Source: Actinomycetota bacterium (lineage in GTDB: Bacteria > Actinomycetota > Acidimicrobiia > Spongiisociales > UBA4744). Taken from it: a stretch of 64,000 nucleotides of DNA. The position numbers and the translations under genes were made by a program. Shown one piece after another: positions 35,106 to 43,491 of the stretch; the stretch's first letter is position 1, and every line of letters begins with the position of its first letter. The stretch is taken from the NCBI GenBank assembly GCA_013152275.1, contig JAADGS010000030.1:44439-108438 (forward strand). Direction: 5' to 3'. A model generated the notes under the pieces. It was not told where the DNA came from. It did not search any database and saw only the letters and a program-made list of their open reading frames with translations.

Positions 35106-35407
35106 TCCGTAAACGTTTCTTTCCGTTGCGGGGCGTCAAGATCGTCGCCTGGACGTTTGCCGGGGTCGCCTGGGTAACCGCGATCCTCGCCAGTAGGGCA
35201 GCTGCGATACCACCGCCGTCTGCCGGCACACAGCCGATCGCCGTCGAGCAGAGTGCCCCCTCCTCACAGATCGCGGCGGTGCCGTCGCTTCCACAGAGTG
35301 GTCTCGTGATTGTCAAGGTAGGCCGTGCCAAGATCACTCCTCCGCCGACACAGATCATCCGCCGTGTCGTACAGGTGCCGACTCGTCAAACGTCCAAGGG
35401 ATCGTGA
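35102..35407 (+). CDS. Membrane-anchored proline-rich small protein, ApbE operon
   Basis: The 101-residue product has a basic N-terminus (MIRKRFFPLRG), one membrane helix (about 13-31) and a proline-, serine- and glutamine-rich outer part. A segment GLVIVKVGRAKITPPPTQII (67-86) is followed by a basic end. There is no cysteine, CXXCH heme site or flavin-attachment motif. The family is unknown. GTG 35102 overlaps the previous stop, and its stop overlaps the ApbE start, making it the third of three consecutive small membrane proteins. Confidence 0.6.
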   Translation: MIRKRFFPLRGVKIVAWTFAGVAWVTAILASRAAAIPPPSAGTQPIAVEQSAPSSQIAAVPSLPQSGLVIVKVGRAKITPPPTQIIRRVVQVPTRQTSKGS

Positions 35408-36258
35408 TGCAGTCGGTCTCGTTCGATGCGATGGGAACCAAGGTGACGGTCGTTCTGCCGTCGGATGCAAGCGTGACGGAAACGCGAAGGCTCTTCGATC
35501 AGGTCGAACAGGTCTGCAGCCGCTTCCTGAAGCACAGCGAGCTCGGCCGGCTGAATGACTCCTCGACGTCGACCGTGGAGGTGTCGCCCCTCCTGGCGGA
35601 CATCTTCACCGTCGCCCAGGATCTTCGCAGCCGGACCGATCGTCTCGTCGACCCGGCCGTCGGCGGCCTCGTATCCGCATGGGGCTACGACAGAACGTTT
35701 CCGAAGGTCGTCGATCTCGCAGATCCGCCGAGCGATGTCGAACCGAACTTCTGGTGGCATATCGACGGCTCCACGCTGTGGAAGGCACCGGGTGTTCGTT
35801 TCGACCTCGGTGGCATCGCCAAGGGCTGGACGGCAGATGTGGCGGTTGAACGCGGACTCGCGACCATCGTGAATGCGGGCGGGGACCTTCGCTCGAACCA
35901 CCCCGAGGCGGACGTCGACATCGAGGACCCCTGGGGCACGATCGTCGCGAGGGTTCCGTTGGGATGTAGAGGGCTCGCCACGAGTTCGGTCACCCGCCGC
36001 AGATGGAAGGTCGCCGGTCGCCCTGCCCATCATCTGATCGACCCGCGCACCGGCGCTCCTGCCCATACGCCCATGCTCGGCGCGACCGTCGTCTGTGACA
36101 GCGCGACCTTGGCGGAGGCCGGAGCCAAGGCTGTCCTGCTCTACGGAGAACACGGTCTTGCCTGGGCCGACGATCAAGACTGGATCGACGGTGCGCTCGC
36201 CATCTGGAACGACGGTTCCGTGTATGCGACAGGAAGCCTGGAAGTGATGGCGGCATGA
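35407..36258 (+). CDS. apbE: FAD:protein FMN transferase (ApbE family)
   Basis: The 283-residue protein carries the ApbE motifs in order: FDAMGTKVTV (5-14), DPAVGGLVSAWG (about 85-96), FDLGGIAKGWTADVAVE (about 137-153), NAGGDLR (about 158) and HHLIDPRTGAP (about 203-213), followed by the metal-binding ATLAEAGAKA. ApbE attaches FMN to a threonine or serine of partner proteins outside the cytoplasm. No signal peptide is obvious, and no substrate protein with a flavinylation motif is in the operon. The start is ATG 35407 or the overlapping GTG 35404. The next gene encodes a ferric-reductase-like membrane protein, whose start overlaps this stop. Confidence 0.9.
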   Translation: MQSVSFDAMGTKVTVVLPSDASVTETRRLFDQVEQVCSRFLKHSELGRLNDSSTSTVEVSPLLADIFTVAQDLRSRTDRLVDPAVGGLVSAWGYDRTFPKVVDLADPPSDVEPNFWWHIDGSTLWKAPGVRFDLGGIAKGWTADVAVERGLATIVNAGGDLRSNHPEADVDIEDPWGTIVARVPLGCRGLATSSVTRRRWKVAGRPAHHLIDPRTGAPAHTPMLGATVVCDSATLAEAGAKAVLLYGEHGLAWADDQDWIDGALAIWNDGSVYATGSLEVMAA

Positions 36259-36791
36259 ATCTCGCCTGGATCACCGTGCGAGGATCGGGTCTCGTCGCAT
36301 TCGCGCTGCTCGCAGCGGCCACACTTTGGGGTCTGGTGATCTCCTCGAGGATGTTGACGCGTGCCGTCTCAACCAGGAGCACCACGTATGTACACGAAGC
36401 GTTGTCGATCGCCGGCCTGCTTGCCACCGTCATCCACGTGGTCGCGCTGCTGACGGACGACTATGTCGATTTCAGTCTTCGAGACGTGCTCGTACCGGGC
36501 GCGTCGACCTGGGAGCCGGTGGCGGTCGCTCTGGGAATCGTCGCCCTGTACGGCATGGTGCTGACCAGTTTCACCTTCTACGTCCGCCGGCGGATCGGGC
36601 AGAAGGTCTGGAAGGGCATCCACTACCTGACCTACGGGGTGTTCTCCGCCGCACTGATCCACAGCATCGAGGCGGGAACGGACAGTCACGGCATCTTCGC
36701 CGTCGCGTTGTACGGGGGCACGACCCTGGTCATCGCCATATTCACGATCCTGCGGGTGCTCAACTACGAAACACAACCGCGTACCCATTGA
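36255..36791 (+). CDS. Ferric-reductase-like transmembrane protein
   Basis: The 178-residue protein has about five membrane helices with histidines in HEALSIAG, HVVALL, HYLTYG and HSIEAG. These pairs could ligand two b-type hemes as in ferric-reductase-like/YedZ proteins. It lacks the cytoplasmic FAD/NAD(P)H domains of full ferric reductases, so it should pass electrons between the quinone pool or another donor and an outer-face partner. It ends the operon with ApbE and three small membrane-anchored proteins. Its TGA stop is also the first three bases of palindrome A4. Confidence 0.78.
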   Translation: MNLAWITVRGSGLVAFALLAAATLWGLVISSRMLTRAVSTRSTTYVHEALSIAGLLATVIHVVALLTDDYVDFSLRDVLVPGASTWEPVAVALGIVALYGMVLTSFTFYVRRRIGQKVWKGIHYLTYGVFSAALIHSIEAGTDSHGIFAVALYGGTTLVIAIFTILRVLNYETQPRTH

Positions 36792-36839
36792 ACCCAGGGC
36801 TCAGGGGGGTCGTGGCGACCCCCCTGAGCCCTGGGTTCA
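36789..36839. repeat. Family A 51-bp palindrome, copy A4
   Basis: Both arms are of the CAGGGGGG/CCCCCCTG type and pair almost completely around a central TCGTGGCGA. The first three bases are the stop codon of the ferric-reductase-like gene. The element separates that gene from convergent hutU. Confidence 0.9.
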
Positions 36840-36852
36840 ATGAATGGGGGGT

Positions 36853-38505
36853 CTACTCCTCGAGCATCGGGATACGAACCCCCCGCTCCCTGGCAACTTC
36901 GATCGCCCGCTCGTAGCCCGCGTCCGCGTGGCGCATCACCCCGGTTCCCGGGTCGTTGGTGAGCATCAGCTCCAGCCGGCGGGCCGCATCGTCCGTGCCG
37001 TCCGCGACGACCTGGGCACCGGCGTGGATCGCCTTGCCGATCCCGACGCCGCCACCATGGTGCACCGCGACCCAGGCCGCCCCCGAACAGGTGTTCAGCA
37101 GGGCGTTGAGGATCGGCCAATCGGCGATCGCATCGGAACCGTCGAGCATCGCCTCGGTTTCCCGATACGGGGAGGCCACGGAGCCGGAGTCCAGATGGTC
37201 ACGACCGATCACGATCGGGGCCTTCACCTTCCCCGACCGCACCAACTCGTTGAACGCCAGACCCGCTTTCGCCCGCTCGCCGTAGCCAAGCCAGCAGATT
37301 CGGGCGGGAAGCCCCTGGAAATGCACCTTCTCCTTGGCGAGCCGGAGCCAGCGTTGGAGCCCCTGATTCTCCGGGAACAGATCTGCGATCACCTTGTCGG
37401 TCTCGGCGATGTCGGCAGGGTCACCGGAAAGGGCAACCCAACGGAACGGGCCCATACCCTCGCACATGAGCGGCCGCAGGTAGGCGGGCATGAAACCCGG
37501 ATACGAAAACGCCTGCTCGAACCCGCCGTTCTTGGCCTCGCCACGCAGGTTGTTGCCGTAATCGAACACCTCGGCACCCGTATCGATGAAGCCGACCATC
37601 GCCGCGCAATGCCGGGCCATGGAGGCGCGGGCCAGGGCGATGTAGCGCTCCGGATCGCTCTTGCGAAGCTCTGCAGCGGCCCCGACGTCGTAGCCGCTCG
37701 GCACGTACCCGTTGAGCGGATCGTGGGCAGATGTCTGGTCGGTGACGATGTCTATGCCGATTCCGCGGTCGAGGAGCTCTGGAAACATGTCGGCCGCGTT
37801 CCCCTGCACACCGATCGACAGCGCCTCACCGCGTGACTTCGCCTGCAGCGCCGTTCGGACCGCCTCGTCCAGACTCGGGGCGACCACATCGAGGTAGCCG
37901 GTATCGATACGCCGCTGGATATGGGCAGGGTCCACCTCGACGACGAGGGCGACTCCCCCGTTCATCGTGAGCGCCAACGGCTGGGCTCCACCCATCCCAC
38001 CGAGACCTGCGGTCAACGTCAGCGTTCCCTTCAGTGTCCCGCCGAAGCGCTGCTCGCCGATGGCGAGGAAGGTCTGATAGGTGCCTTGCAGGATGCCCTG
38101 TGTCCCGATGTAGATCCAGGATCCTGCCGTCATCTGTCCGTACATGATCAGACCCTTGGCCTCGAGATCCCAGAACTGCTCCCACGTGGCCCAGTCGGGC
38201 ACGAGGAGACTGTTGGCGATGAGTACCCGGGGAGCCATCTCGTGGGTTCGGAACACGCCGACCGGCTTGCCGGACTGGATCAGCAGCGTCTCGTCGTTCT
38301 CGAGGTCATGGAGACTCTTCACGATCGCATCGAAGGCCTCCCAGCTCCGTGCCGCCTTGCCTCGTCCCCCGTAGACGATGAGTTCGTCGGGATTCTCGGC
38401 GACCTCGGGATCGAGGTTGTTCATCAGACAGCGGAGTGCGGCTTCCTGCAACCAGCCCTTCGTGTTGAGCGTGGTGCCCCGAGGGGCATGGATTTCTCTG
38501 CTCAT
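36853..38505 (-). CDS. hutU: Urocanate hydratase
   Basis: The 550-residue protein matches urocanase in length. It has [11 protein letters not shown] near the start, the NAD-binding segment [20 protein letters not shown] (about 165-184), a [14 protein letters not shown] stretch and [20 protein letters not shown] near 400. It converts urocanate to 4-imidazolone-5-propionate using tightly bound NAD+. ATG 38505 is preceded by GGAGGAGGAC and decides the start over an upstream extension. hutH lies further upstream on the same strand, with a small plus-strand gene in between. Confidence 0.94.
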   Translation of the reverse strand: MSREIHAPRGTTLNTKGWLQEAALRCLMNNLDPEVAENPDELIVYGGRGKAARSWEAFDAIVKSLHDLENDETLLIQSGKPVGVFRTHEMAPRVLIANSLLVPDWATWEQFWDLEAKGLIMYGQMTAGSWIYIGTQGILQGTYQTFLAIGEQRFGGTLKGTLTLTAGLGGMGGAQPLALTMNGGVALVVEVDPAHIQRRIDTGYLDVVAPSLDEAVRTALQAKSRGEALSIGVQGNAADMFPELLDRGIGIDIVTDQTSAHDPLNGYVPSGYDVGAAAELRKSDPERYIALARASMARHCAAMVGFIDTGAEVFDYGNNLRGEAKNGGFEQAFSYPGFMPAYLRPLMCEGMGPFRWVALSGDPADIAETDKVIADLFPENQGLQRWLRLAKEKVHFQGLPARICWLGYGERAKAGLAFNELVRSGKVKAPIVIGRDHLDSGSVASPYRETEAMLDGSDAIADWPILNALLNTCSGAAWVAVHHGGGVGIGKAIHAGAQVVADGTDDAARRLELMLTNDPGTGVMRHADAGYERAIEVARERGVRIPMLEE

Positions 38506-38573
38506 GATGTCCTCCTCCACAAAGCGTACCGCCAACCGTCCATCGTCCGCCCGGCAGTGGTAGCTTCCAGGGC

Positions 38574-38846
38574 ATGCCAGACATCTCCGTGATCCAGACC
38601 GCTGCAGATCAGTACACGGTGCAGGTCGGCGATGAGAAGAGCTCGACCGTGCACAGTGTGCGAGTGAAGGAGGCGGACGTTCAGCGGCTCGCCCCCGACG
38701 CCGATGCCGTCCGCCTGATCGAAGAGTCGTTCCGGTTCCTGTTGGAACGAGAACCCAAGGAGTCGATCCTCCGTACGTTCGACTTGCCTGTGATCGCCCG
38801 GTACTTCCCCGAGTACGAAGCGCAGATTCGCTCTCGCCTCAGCTGA
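38574..38846 (+). CDS. Conserved-looking 90-residue protein of unknown function
   Basis: The small soluble protein has a beta-strand start ([13 protein letters not shown]), an acidic helix, and a C-terminal block reading [17 protein letters not shown] and then [15 protein letters not shown]. The block looks conserved rather than random. I do not know a function. TAGCTT (38561-38566) lies 7 nt before the ATG, a leaderless promoter arrangement. The gene lies between hutU and hutH on the opposite strand and its last 8 bases overlap the hutH stop region. Confidence 0.72.
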   Translation: MPDISVIQTAADQYTVQVGDEKSSTVHSVRVKEADVQRLAPDADAVRLIEESFRFLLEREPKESILRTFDLPVIARYFPEYEAQIRSRLS

Positions 38847-40353
38847 GTCCCGCCGCGGCGAGCAGCGAACCGGCATCGATCAGACGCGCCACGGCTTCGA
38901 TCTCGACGCCCGGCGGCCGGTCACCGGTCACCGGCGGCACGACCTCGCGAACGACCCGCATCGCGGCGGCGGTGTGCACGGACGGTGTCGACGGCGCCCG
39001 AAGTTCGACGCCTCGAACGGCACAGAGGATCTCGACCGCCAGCACCCGCTCGACGTTGTCCAGAACCTGCCACAGCTTGCGGGCGGCACCCCAGCCCATC
39101 GAGACATGGTCCTCCTGAGAACCCGAGGTTGGTATCGACTCCACGGAAGCCGGATGGGCAAGCACCCTGTTCTCGGCGACGAGAGCCGCCGCCGTGTACT
39201 GCGTGAGCATGTAGCCCGAGTCGACTCCGGGATTGACGGCCAGGAATGCAGGAAGCCCCGAGGAACGCTCGGGGTCCAGAAGCCGATCGGTGCGTCGTTC
39301 GGAGATCGACGACAGCTCCGTCACGGCGATCGCCATCAGGTCGAGTGCGATTGCGAGAGGTTGACCATGGAAGTTTCCTCCCGACACGATGTCACCGGTC
39401 GAAGGAAAGACGATGGGGTTGTCGACGACGGCACCCAACTCGCGGGTGAACACGTCCCTCGCATAACCCAGGGCGTCGCGAACGGCACCGTGCACCTGTG
39501 GAGCGCAGCGAAGGCTGTAGGCGTCCTGCACGGCATGGGTGAAGTCGTCCCGATGACTGGCAACGATCGCGGAGCCTTCGAGAAGCCGCCCGATGAGTCC
39601 CGCCGACTTGATCTGCCCCGGATGGGGGCGAAGCGCGTGAATCTCCGGCCTGAACGGACGTGCGCTTCCAAGCAGCGCCTCGACAGACAGGGCGCACGCC
39701 AGATCGGCGGTGGCCGCCAGCCGTTCCGCTCGGACGAGTTCCAGGACCCCCTGCGCCAGCATCCCTTCGGTCCCATTGAGCAGGCTCAACCCCTCCTTGG
39801 CCTGAAGGCGAATCGGCTCGATGCCGTACTCGACGAGCACCTCCGCGGAGGGTCGGACGGCCCCTGCCGCCTTCACGAAGCCCTCCCCGATGAGTGGAAG
39901 AGCCAGGTGCGCGAACGGGGCAAGGTCGCCTGAGGCGCCGACGGATCCTTGCGCGGGGACCACCGGGAGTAGATCCTTGTTCAAGAACTCGAGGTAGCGC
40001 TCCGGGAGGACCGCCCGCACACCGGAGTGGCCCTGCGAGAGTGTGCGGGCGCGCAAGAGGAGCATCGCCCGAACGATCTCGTCGTCGAGGGGCGCGCCGA
40101 CACCGGCCGCATGGCTGCGCAGGAGATGCACCTGGAGGGCTTCGGCTTCCTCCCTCCCGATTCGGGTGTTGGCAAGCGCACCGAACCCGGTGGTGACGCC
40201 ATAGACGGTTCGCTCTTCGGCGATCACCTCTTCGATGAGCCTTCGCGCCGGCGCCATCCGTGCAGGTACCGAGGCTGCGAGTTCAACCGGTTCACGGCGT
40301 TCCGCCACCGCCACAACCTGCTCGGGGCTCAACGGCCCGCCGTCGATCAGCAT
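38839..40353 (-). CDS. hutH: Histidine ammonia-lyase
   Basis: The 504-residue enzyme contains the MIO-forming Ala-Ser-Gly at 140-142 within GSVGASGDLAPFAHL. It also has YGVTTGFG (51-58) with the catalytic tyrosine, and QEDHVSMGW near 400. It removes ammonia from L-histidine to give urocanate, the first step of the hut pathway; hutU and hutI in this window supply steps two and three. A GAGGAGACG ribosome-binding site precedes the ATG. No hutG/hutF-type gene for the last step is present in the window. Confidence 0.94.
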   Translation of the reverse strand: MLIDGGPLSPEQVVAVAERREPVELAASVPARMAPARRLIEEVIAEERTVYGVTTGFGALANTRIGREEAEALQVHLLRSHAAGVGAPLDDEIVRAMLLLRARTLSQGHSGVRAVLPERYLEFLNKDLLPVVPAQGSVGASGDLAPFAHLALPLIGEGFVKAAGAVRPSAEVLVEYGIEPIRLQAKEGLSLLNGTEGMLAQGVLELVRAERLAATADLACALSVEALLGSARPFRPEIHALRPHPGQIKSAGLIGRLLEGSAIVASHRDDFTHAVQDAYSLRCAPQVHGAVRDALGYARDVFTRELGAVVDNPIVFPSTGDIVSGGNFHGQPLAIALDLMAIAVTELSSISERRTDRLLDPERSSGLPAFLAVNPGVDSGYMLTQYTAAALVAENRVLAHPASVESIPTSGSQEDHVSMGWGAARKLWQVLDNVERVLAVEILCAVRGVELRAPSTPSVHTAAAMRVVREVVPPVTGDRPPGVEIEAVARLIDAGSLLAAAGLS

Positions 40354-40698
40354 CTCGTCTCCTCTTCCCGGTGCAACCAGCGTACTTGCATCGCGCGAGC
40401 CTCCACATCATCACAACCGTTGGATATCGGCCGTAATGCAAAGACATACATATATGCACCGCGGCTCTGTCGACATCGTATACCCGCCGGTTCGTTCGCC
40501 GATGTGACCGGCGTCTCGCGCTCCACATGGACGAGAGCTTGCGGCACGCCTCGGTCGATCCCCCCACCGACCTCCGGCAGATTCGCACCGACGAGACCCG
40601 TCGCGTCTACGAGCAGGCGAGTTCCGGCTTGTCACGCCGGAAGTGGAAATCCGCAAGACGAGTACCCTGCAAGGAAGCGACTACGGAAAGGTGCCACG
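40354..40698. other. Divergent promoter region between hutH and the HHE-like gene
   Basis: This 345-bp gap holds no convincing gene. It has an AT-richer island at 40430-40456 ending in the 8-bp palindrome CATATATG (40449-40456), about 95 bp before hutH. It also has a TACGCT hexamer (minus strand, near 40380) and a TACCCT hexamer (plus, near 40660), which are candidate -10 elements for the two divergent genes. Confidence 0.4.
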
Positions 40699-41139
40699 AT
40701 GGCGGAACGGGATCTGATTGCCGAGGCTCGAGACCGACGCCAACCGCTGCACGACGCCGCCGACGCCCTCGAACTGGCCGCGGCGGGACCTGTCGGCGCC
40801 GGCTCGATCTGGCAAGACCGCATCCGAAAAGAACTCACGAACGTCACAGCCGCTCTCGCCGACCACATCGAGAAGACGGAGGGACCGGACGGCCTCTACC
40901 GGGAACTCATCACCCTGGCGCCTCGTATCTCCAACGACATCCGCCTGCTCACCGCAGACCACGCCGTCATCAAAGGAATGATCGACGAGATAGAAATCGC
41001 CTTCGATGCCGAGGATGTTGAAACGAGTTTGGTCCGTGAGCACATCACCCAGCTCCTCGGACGCATCACCCGGCACCGCCAGAAGGGCGCCGACCTGGTG
41101 TACGAGGCATACCAGGTGGACATCGGCGGGCAATCCTGA
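40699..41139 (+). CDS. All-helical protein, possibly hemerythrin-like
   Basis: The 146-residue soluble protein is predicted to be four long helices. Histidines and acidic residues are spaced as in loose hemerythrin/HHE proteins (PLHDAADALE near 17, LADHIEKTE near 56, TADHAVIKGMIDEIE near 86, HITQLL and TRHRQKGADLVYEAYQ near the end). The classic HxxxE/HxxxD ligand set is only partly recognisable, so the call is tentative. AAAGG lies before ATG 40699. Palindrome A5 lies 67 bp after the stop. No partner gene is adjacent. Confidence 0.55.
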   Translation: MAERDLIAEARDRRQPLHDAADALELAAAGPVGAGSIWQDRIRKELTNVTAALADHIEKTEGPDGLYRELITLAPRISNDIRLLTADHAVIKGMIDEIEIAFDAEDVETSLVREHITQLLGRITRHRQKGADLVYEAYQVDIGGQS

Positions 41140-41206
41140 CCCTTCGTCCAGCGGTCACCTGTGCACGAAACTGAGCACATGGTGTTGGCTCGACGGAACA
41201 TCTCAC

Positions 41207-41257
41207 TGAACCCTGGGCTCGTAGGGGTCGTGACGACCCCTACGAGCCCAGGGTTCA
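41207..41257. repeat. Family A 51-bp palindrome, copy A5
   Basis: This is a fully paired copy whose arms carry compensating changes relative to the others: CCCTGGG on the left and CCCAGGG on the right (reversed in A1-A4), plus CGTAGGGG with CCCCTACG. It lies between the HHE-like gene and the LOG-family gene. Confidence 0.92.
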
Positions 41258-41315
41258 GGCGTACTACCCCTTTGATCTCGGGCGGCCGACCGGCACGGCA
41301 CTATCCTTGCTGCGC

Positions 41316-41915
41316 ATGCCAACCATCGCCGTCATCGGTTCTTCGCGCACGCAACCGGACCATCCGGACTACCAGGATGCGCAGCGACTGGGCCGACTTC
41401 TGGCAGACGCGGGATTCACCGTCGCCAGCGGAGGCTACGGCGGGCTGATGGAAGCCGTTTCGAAGGGAGCCCGATCGGTGGGCGGCCCGGTCGTCGGCGT
41501 GACCGCACCCGGCGTATTCCCCGACAGGGCCAGAGTCAACGAGTACGTGACCGACGAGCAGCCTGCAGAAACGCTCACCGAGCGAATCCACCGGCTGGTG
41601 TATGGCTCCGACGCGGTCGTCGCCCTGCCCGGAAGCATCGGCACCCTCACCGAGCTGATGTCGGCCTGGAATCTGGCGTATGTCGCCCCGTTCAGCGGAA
41701 GGATGCCCAAGCCCGTCGTCGCCGTCGGGGCCCTCTGGGCCGAGGTCGTCTCATGGCTGGCCGAACGCCTGGAGACCGACGGCACGCTTGTCACCCTCGT
41801 CGACAACGTCGACGAGGCCTTTCGCGAGATCGTCGAACGTGTGAAATCTATCACCGCGCCGGAACGGCCCGGTATGCTGAACGGCGGAGCGGATACATCG
41901 GGAGCATTGCCCTGA
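41316..41915 (+). CDS. LOG-family protein (lysine-decarboxylase-like nucleotide hydrolase)
   Basis: The 199-residue Rossmann protein has VIGSSRTQ at the start, ASGGYGGLMEAVSKGA (about 37-52) and LPGSIGTLTEL (about 104-114). The last corresponds to the PGGxGTxxE motif of LOG proteins, with serine in place of the second glycine. LOG enzymes release free cytokinin-type bases from nucleotide 5'-monophosphates; the bacterial substrate is often unknown. TATCCT (41302-41307) lies 8 nt before the ATG with no ribosome-binding site. A 90-residue protein gene follows after 5 bp and then the glycerate-kinase locus. Confidence 0.82.
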   Translation: MPTIAVIGSSRTQPDHPDYQDAQRLGRLLADAGFTVASGGYGGLMEAVSKGARSVGGPVVGVTAPGVFPDRARVNEYVTDEQPAETLTERIHRLVYGSDAVVALPGSIGTLTELMSAWNLAYVAPFSGRMPKPVVAVGALWAEVVSWLAERLETDGTLVTLVDNVDEAFREIVERVKSITAPERPGMLNGGADTSGALP

Positions 41916-41920
41916 AAGCA

Positions 41921-42193
41921 ATGAACCAACAAGCCAAGCCAATTCGAGGAAAACACCGGGCCCGTACGCAGGCGAACGGCTGTCGGGACGGTCACCACCG
42001 GTTCGGCAAACCTGCATCGGTCGGTGGCGGCCTCCTCCGCAGAGTCTGTGATCTCTGTGGAGAGGTGAGTCTCGATCTGCGTCCCGCCGAGGAGCCCCGA
42101 AAAGCCTCCCTCTTCGTCAGCGTCGTCGATACGCGCCAGGCCGTGCACCTCAAGGCCAGGTTGTCACGCCAGCCCCGCCGTCAGCGAGTGTGA
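41921..42193 (+). CDS. Small zinc-ribbon-like protein
   Basis: The 90-residue basic protein has CRDGHHRFG near residue 22 and CDLCGEVSLDL near 43, which together could form a small zinc site (Cys/His plus CxxC). A basic C-terminal tail is rich in arginine. The family is unknown. It is probably real: it starts 5 bp after the LOG gene, and its TGA overlaps the GTG start of the glycerate kinase gene. A nucleic-acid-binding role would fit the composition but is only a guess. Confidence 0.5.
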   Translation: MNQQAKPIRGKHRARTQANGCRDGHHRFGKPASVGGGLLRRVCDLCGEVSLDLRPAEEPRKASLFVSVVDTRQAVHLKARLSRQPRRQRV

Positions 42194-43491
42194 CCGTACC
42201 CTTCGACCCTGGCGTCCTCCGCAATGATCCAGAACATCGTGCGCTGATCCTGGACCTGTTCACCGGAGCTCTCGACGAGGTCGATCCCTATCGGGCGGTC
42301 GCACGCCGGCTGCGGCTCGTCGACGGCACCGTGACGATCGACGGCGTCGCCATGACGAACACCGACCGCATCATCGTGCTGGCCTTCGGCAAGGCCGCTC
42401 CATCCATGGCTCGTGCCGTCGCCGACATACTTCCCCTCGACACCGGTCTGGTGATTTCGAATCATCCGGAACCCCTCCCCCCGCCCTTGGAACTCGTGCC
42501 GGCCGGTCATCCGCTCCCCGACGACCGCAGTGTCGCCGGAGCGCGCCGCCTGCTCCGGCTCGGCTCGGAAGCGACGGCGGGCGACCTCGTACTCTGTCTG
42601 ATCTCAGGTGGTGGTTCCGCCTTGGCGGAAATCCCAGCGCCCGACCTGACGCTCTCAGACCTCCAAGAGACCGTCAGGCTGTTGCTGACATCAGGAGCAC
42701 CGATCGAAGAGATCAACACGGTGCGCACCCACCTATCGGCCTTCAAGGGCGGCCGCCTCGCCCAGGCGGTGGCGCCGGCGCGCCTTGTCACCCTCGTCCT
42801 CTCCGATATCGTGGACAGCCCGATTCCGTTCATCGCCTCGGGCCCGACCGTCGCCGATCCAACCACCTACGCCGACGCTCTCGACATCCTCGAACGCTAC
42901 GAACTCACACACCTGGTTCCCCCACGAGTCCTCCGCCACCTCAGGCTCGGTGCCGATGGTGTCATCGCCGAGACACCCAAGACGGACCTTCCTGATCACC
43001 GGGTCGTGATCGTCGCCGACGGCGCCACGGCGGCCGAGGGGGCCCGACGGGTCGCGAAACGTATCGGGTTGTCGGCCACGATCGCCACGACGACACTCAC
43101 CGGCGAAGCCCGGGAAGCGGCCGTCGCCTGCATCGGCGGTGCCGGCACCGGTATCACGATCTTCGCCGGCGAGACCACCGTGACCGTACGCGGCGGGGGC
43201 CTGGGCGGGAGGAATCAGGAAGCGGCGCTGGCGGCAGCCACGGTGATCGAGACGAACCCGGACATCGTGTTCGCGACGCTCGCCACCGACGGTGTCGACG
43301 GACCGACGGATGCGGCCGGTGCAATCGTCGACGGCTCGACCCTTTCGCGTGGTCGAGCCCTCGGCCTCGATGCGGCGGCGGCGCTCGAGAGCAACGATGC
43401 GTATCCGTACCTGCAGGCGACCGCCGATCTGCTCATGACCGGACCGACGGGCACGAACGTCGGGGACGTGTGGGTGGTCTGGCGATGGTGA
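42190..43491 (+). CDS. Glycerate 2-kinase (MOFRL family)
   Basis: The 433-residue protein has the two-domain layout of type II glycerate kinases. The N-terminal part holds AFGKAAPSMARA (about 66-77), a SGGGSAL nucleotide loop (about 138) and EINTVRTHLSAFKGGRLA. The C-terminal MOFRL domain has GGLGGRNQEAALAAA and ATDGVDGPTDAAGA. It phosphorylates D-glycerate to 2-phosphoglycerate. The next gene encodes a GH13_18 phosphorylase of the glucosylglycerate type, whose products would be glucose 1-phosphate and glycerate, so this kinase would send the glycerate to glycolysis. The start GTG overlaps the zinc-ribbon gene and the stop overlaps the phosphorylase start. Confidence 0.9.
   Translation: MTVPFDPGVLRNDPEHRALILDLFTGALDEVDPYRAVARRLRLVDGTVTIDGVAMTNTDRIIVLAFGKAAPSMARAVADILPLDTGLVISNHPEPLPPPLELVPAGHPLPDDRSVAGARRLLRLGSEATAGDLVLCLISGGGSALAEIPAPDLTLSDLQETVRLLLTSGAPIEEINTVRTHLSAFKGGRLAQAVAPARLVTLVLSDIVDSPIPFIASGPTVADPTTYADALDILERYELTHLVPPRVLRHLRLGADGVIAETPKTDLPDHRVVIVADGATAAEGARRVAKRIGLSATIATTTLTGEAREAAVACIGGAGTGITIFAGETTVTVRGGGLGGRNQEAALAAATVIETNPDIVFATLATDGVDGPTDAAGAIVDGSTLSRGRALGLDAAAALESNDAYPYLQATADLLMTGPTGTNVGDVWVVWRW

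Noticed and set aside
34360..35407. Flavinylation (FMN-binding) site in the small proteins next to apbE
   Set aside because: I looked for the SGAT/DxxxGAT-type attachment motif and found none in any of the three proteins.
40527..40698. Upstream extension of the HHE-like gene, or another gene in the hutH upstream gap
   Set aside because: The open frames there are low-complexity Arg/Pro-rich shadows with no ribosome-binding site or homology.
41641..41660. LOG protein as inactive because of PGSIGT instead of PGGxGT
   Set aside because: A serine at this position occurs as a mild change and the rest of the motif is intact, so loss of activity is not supported.
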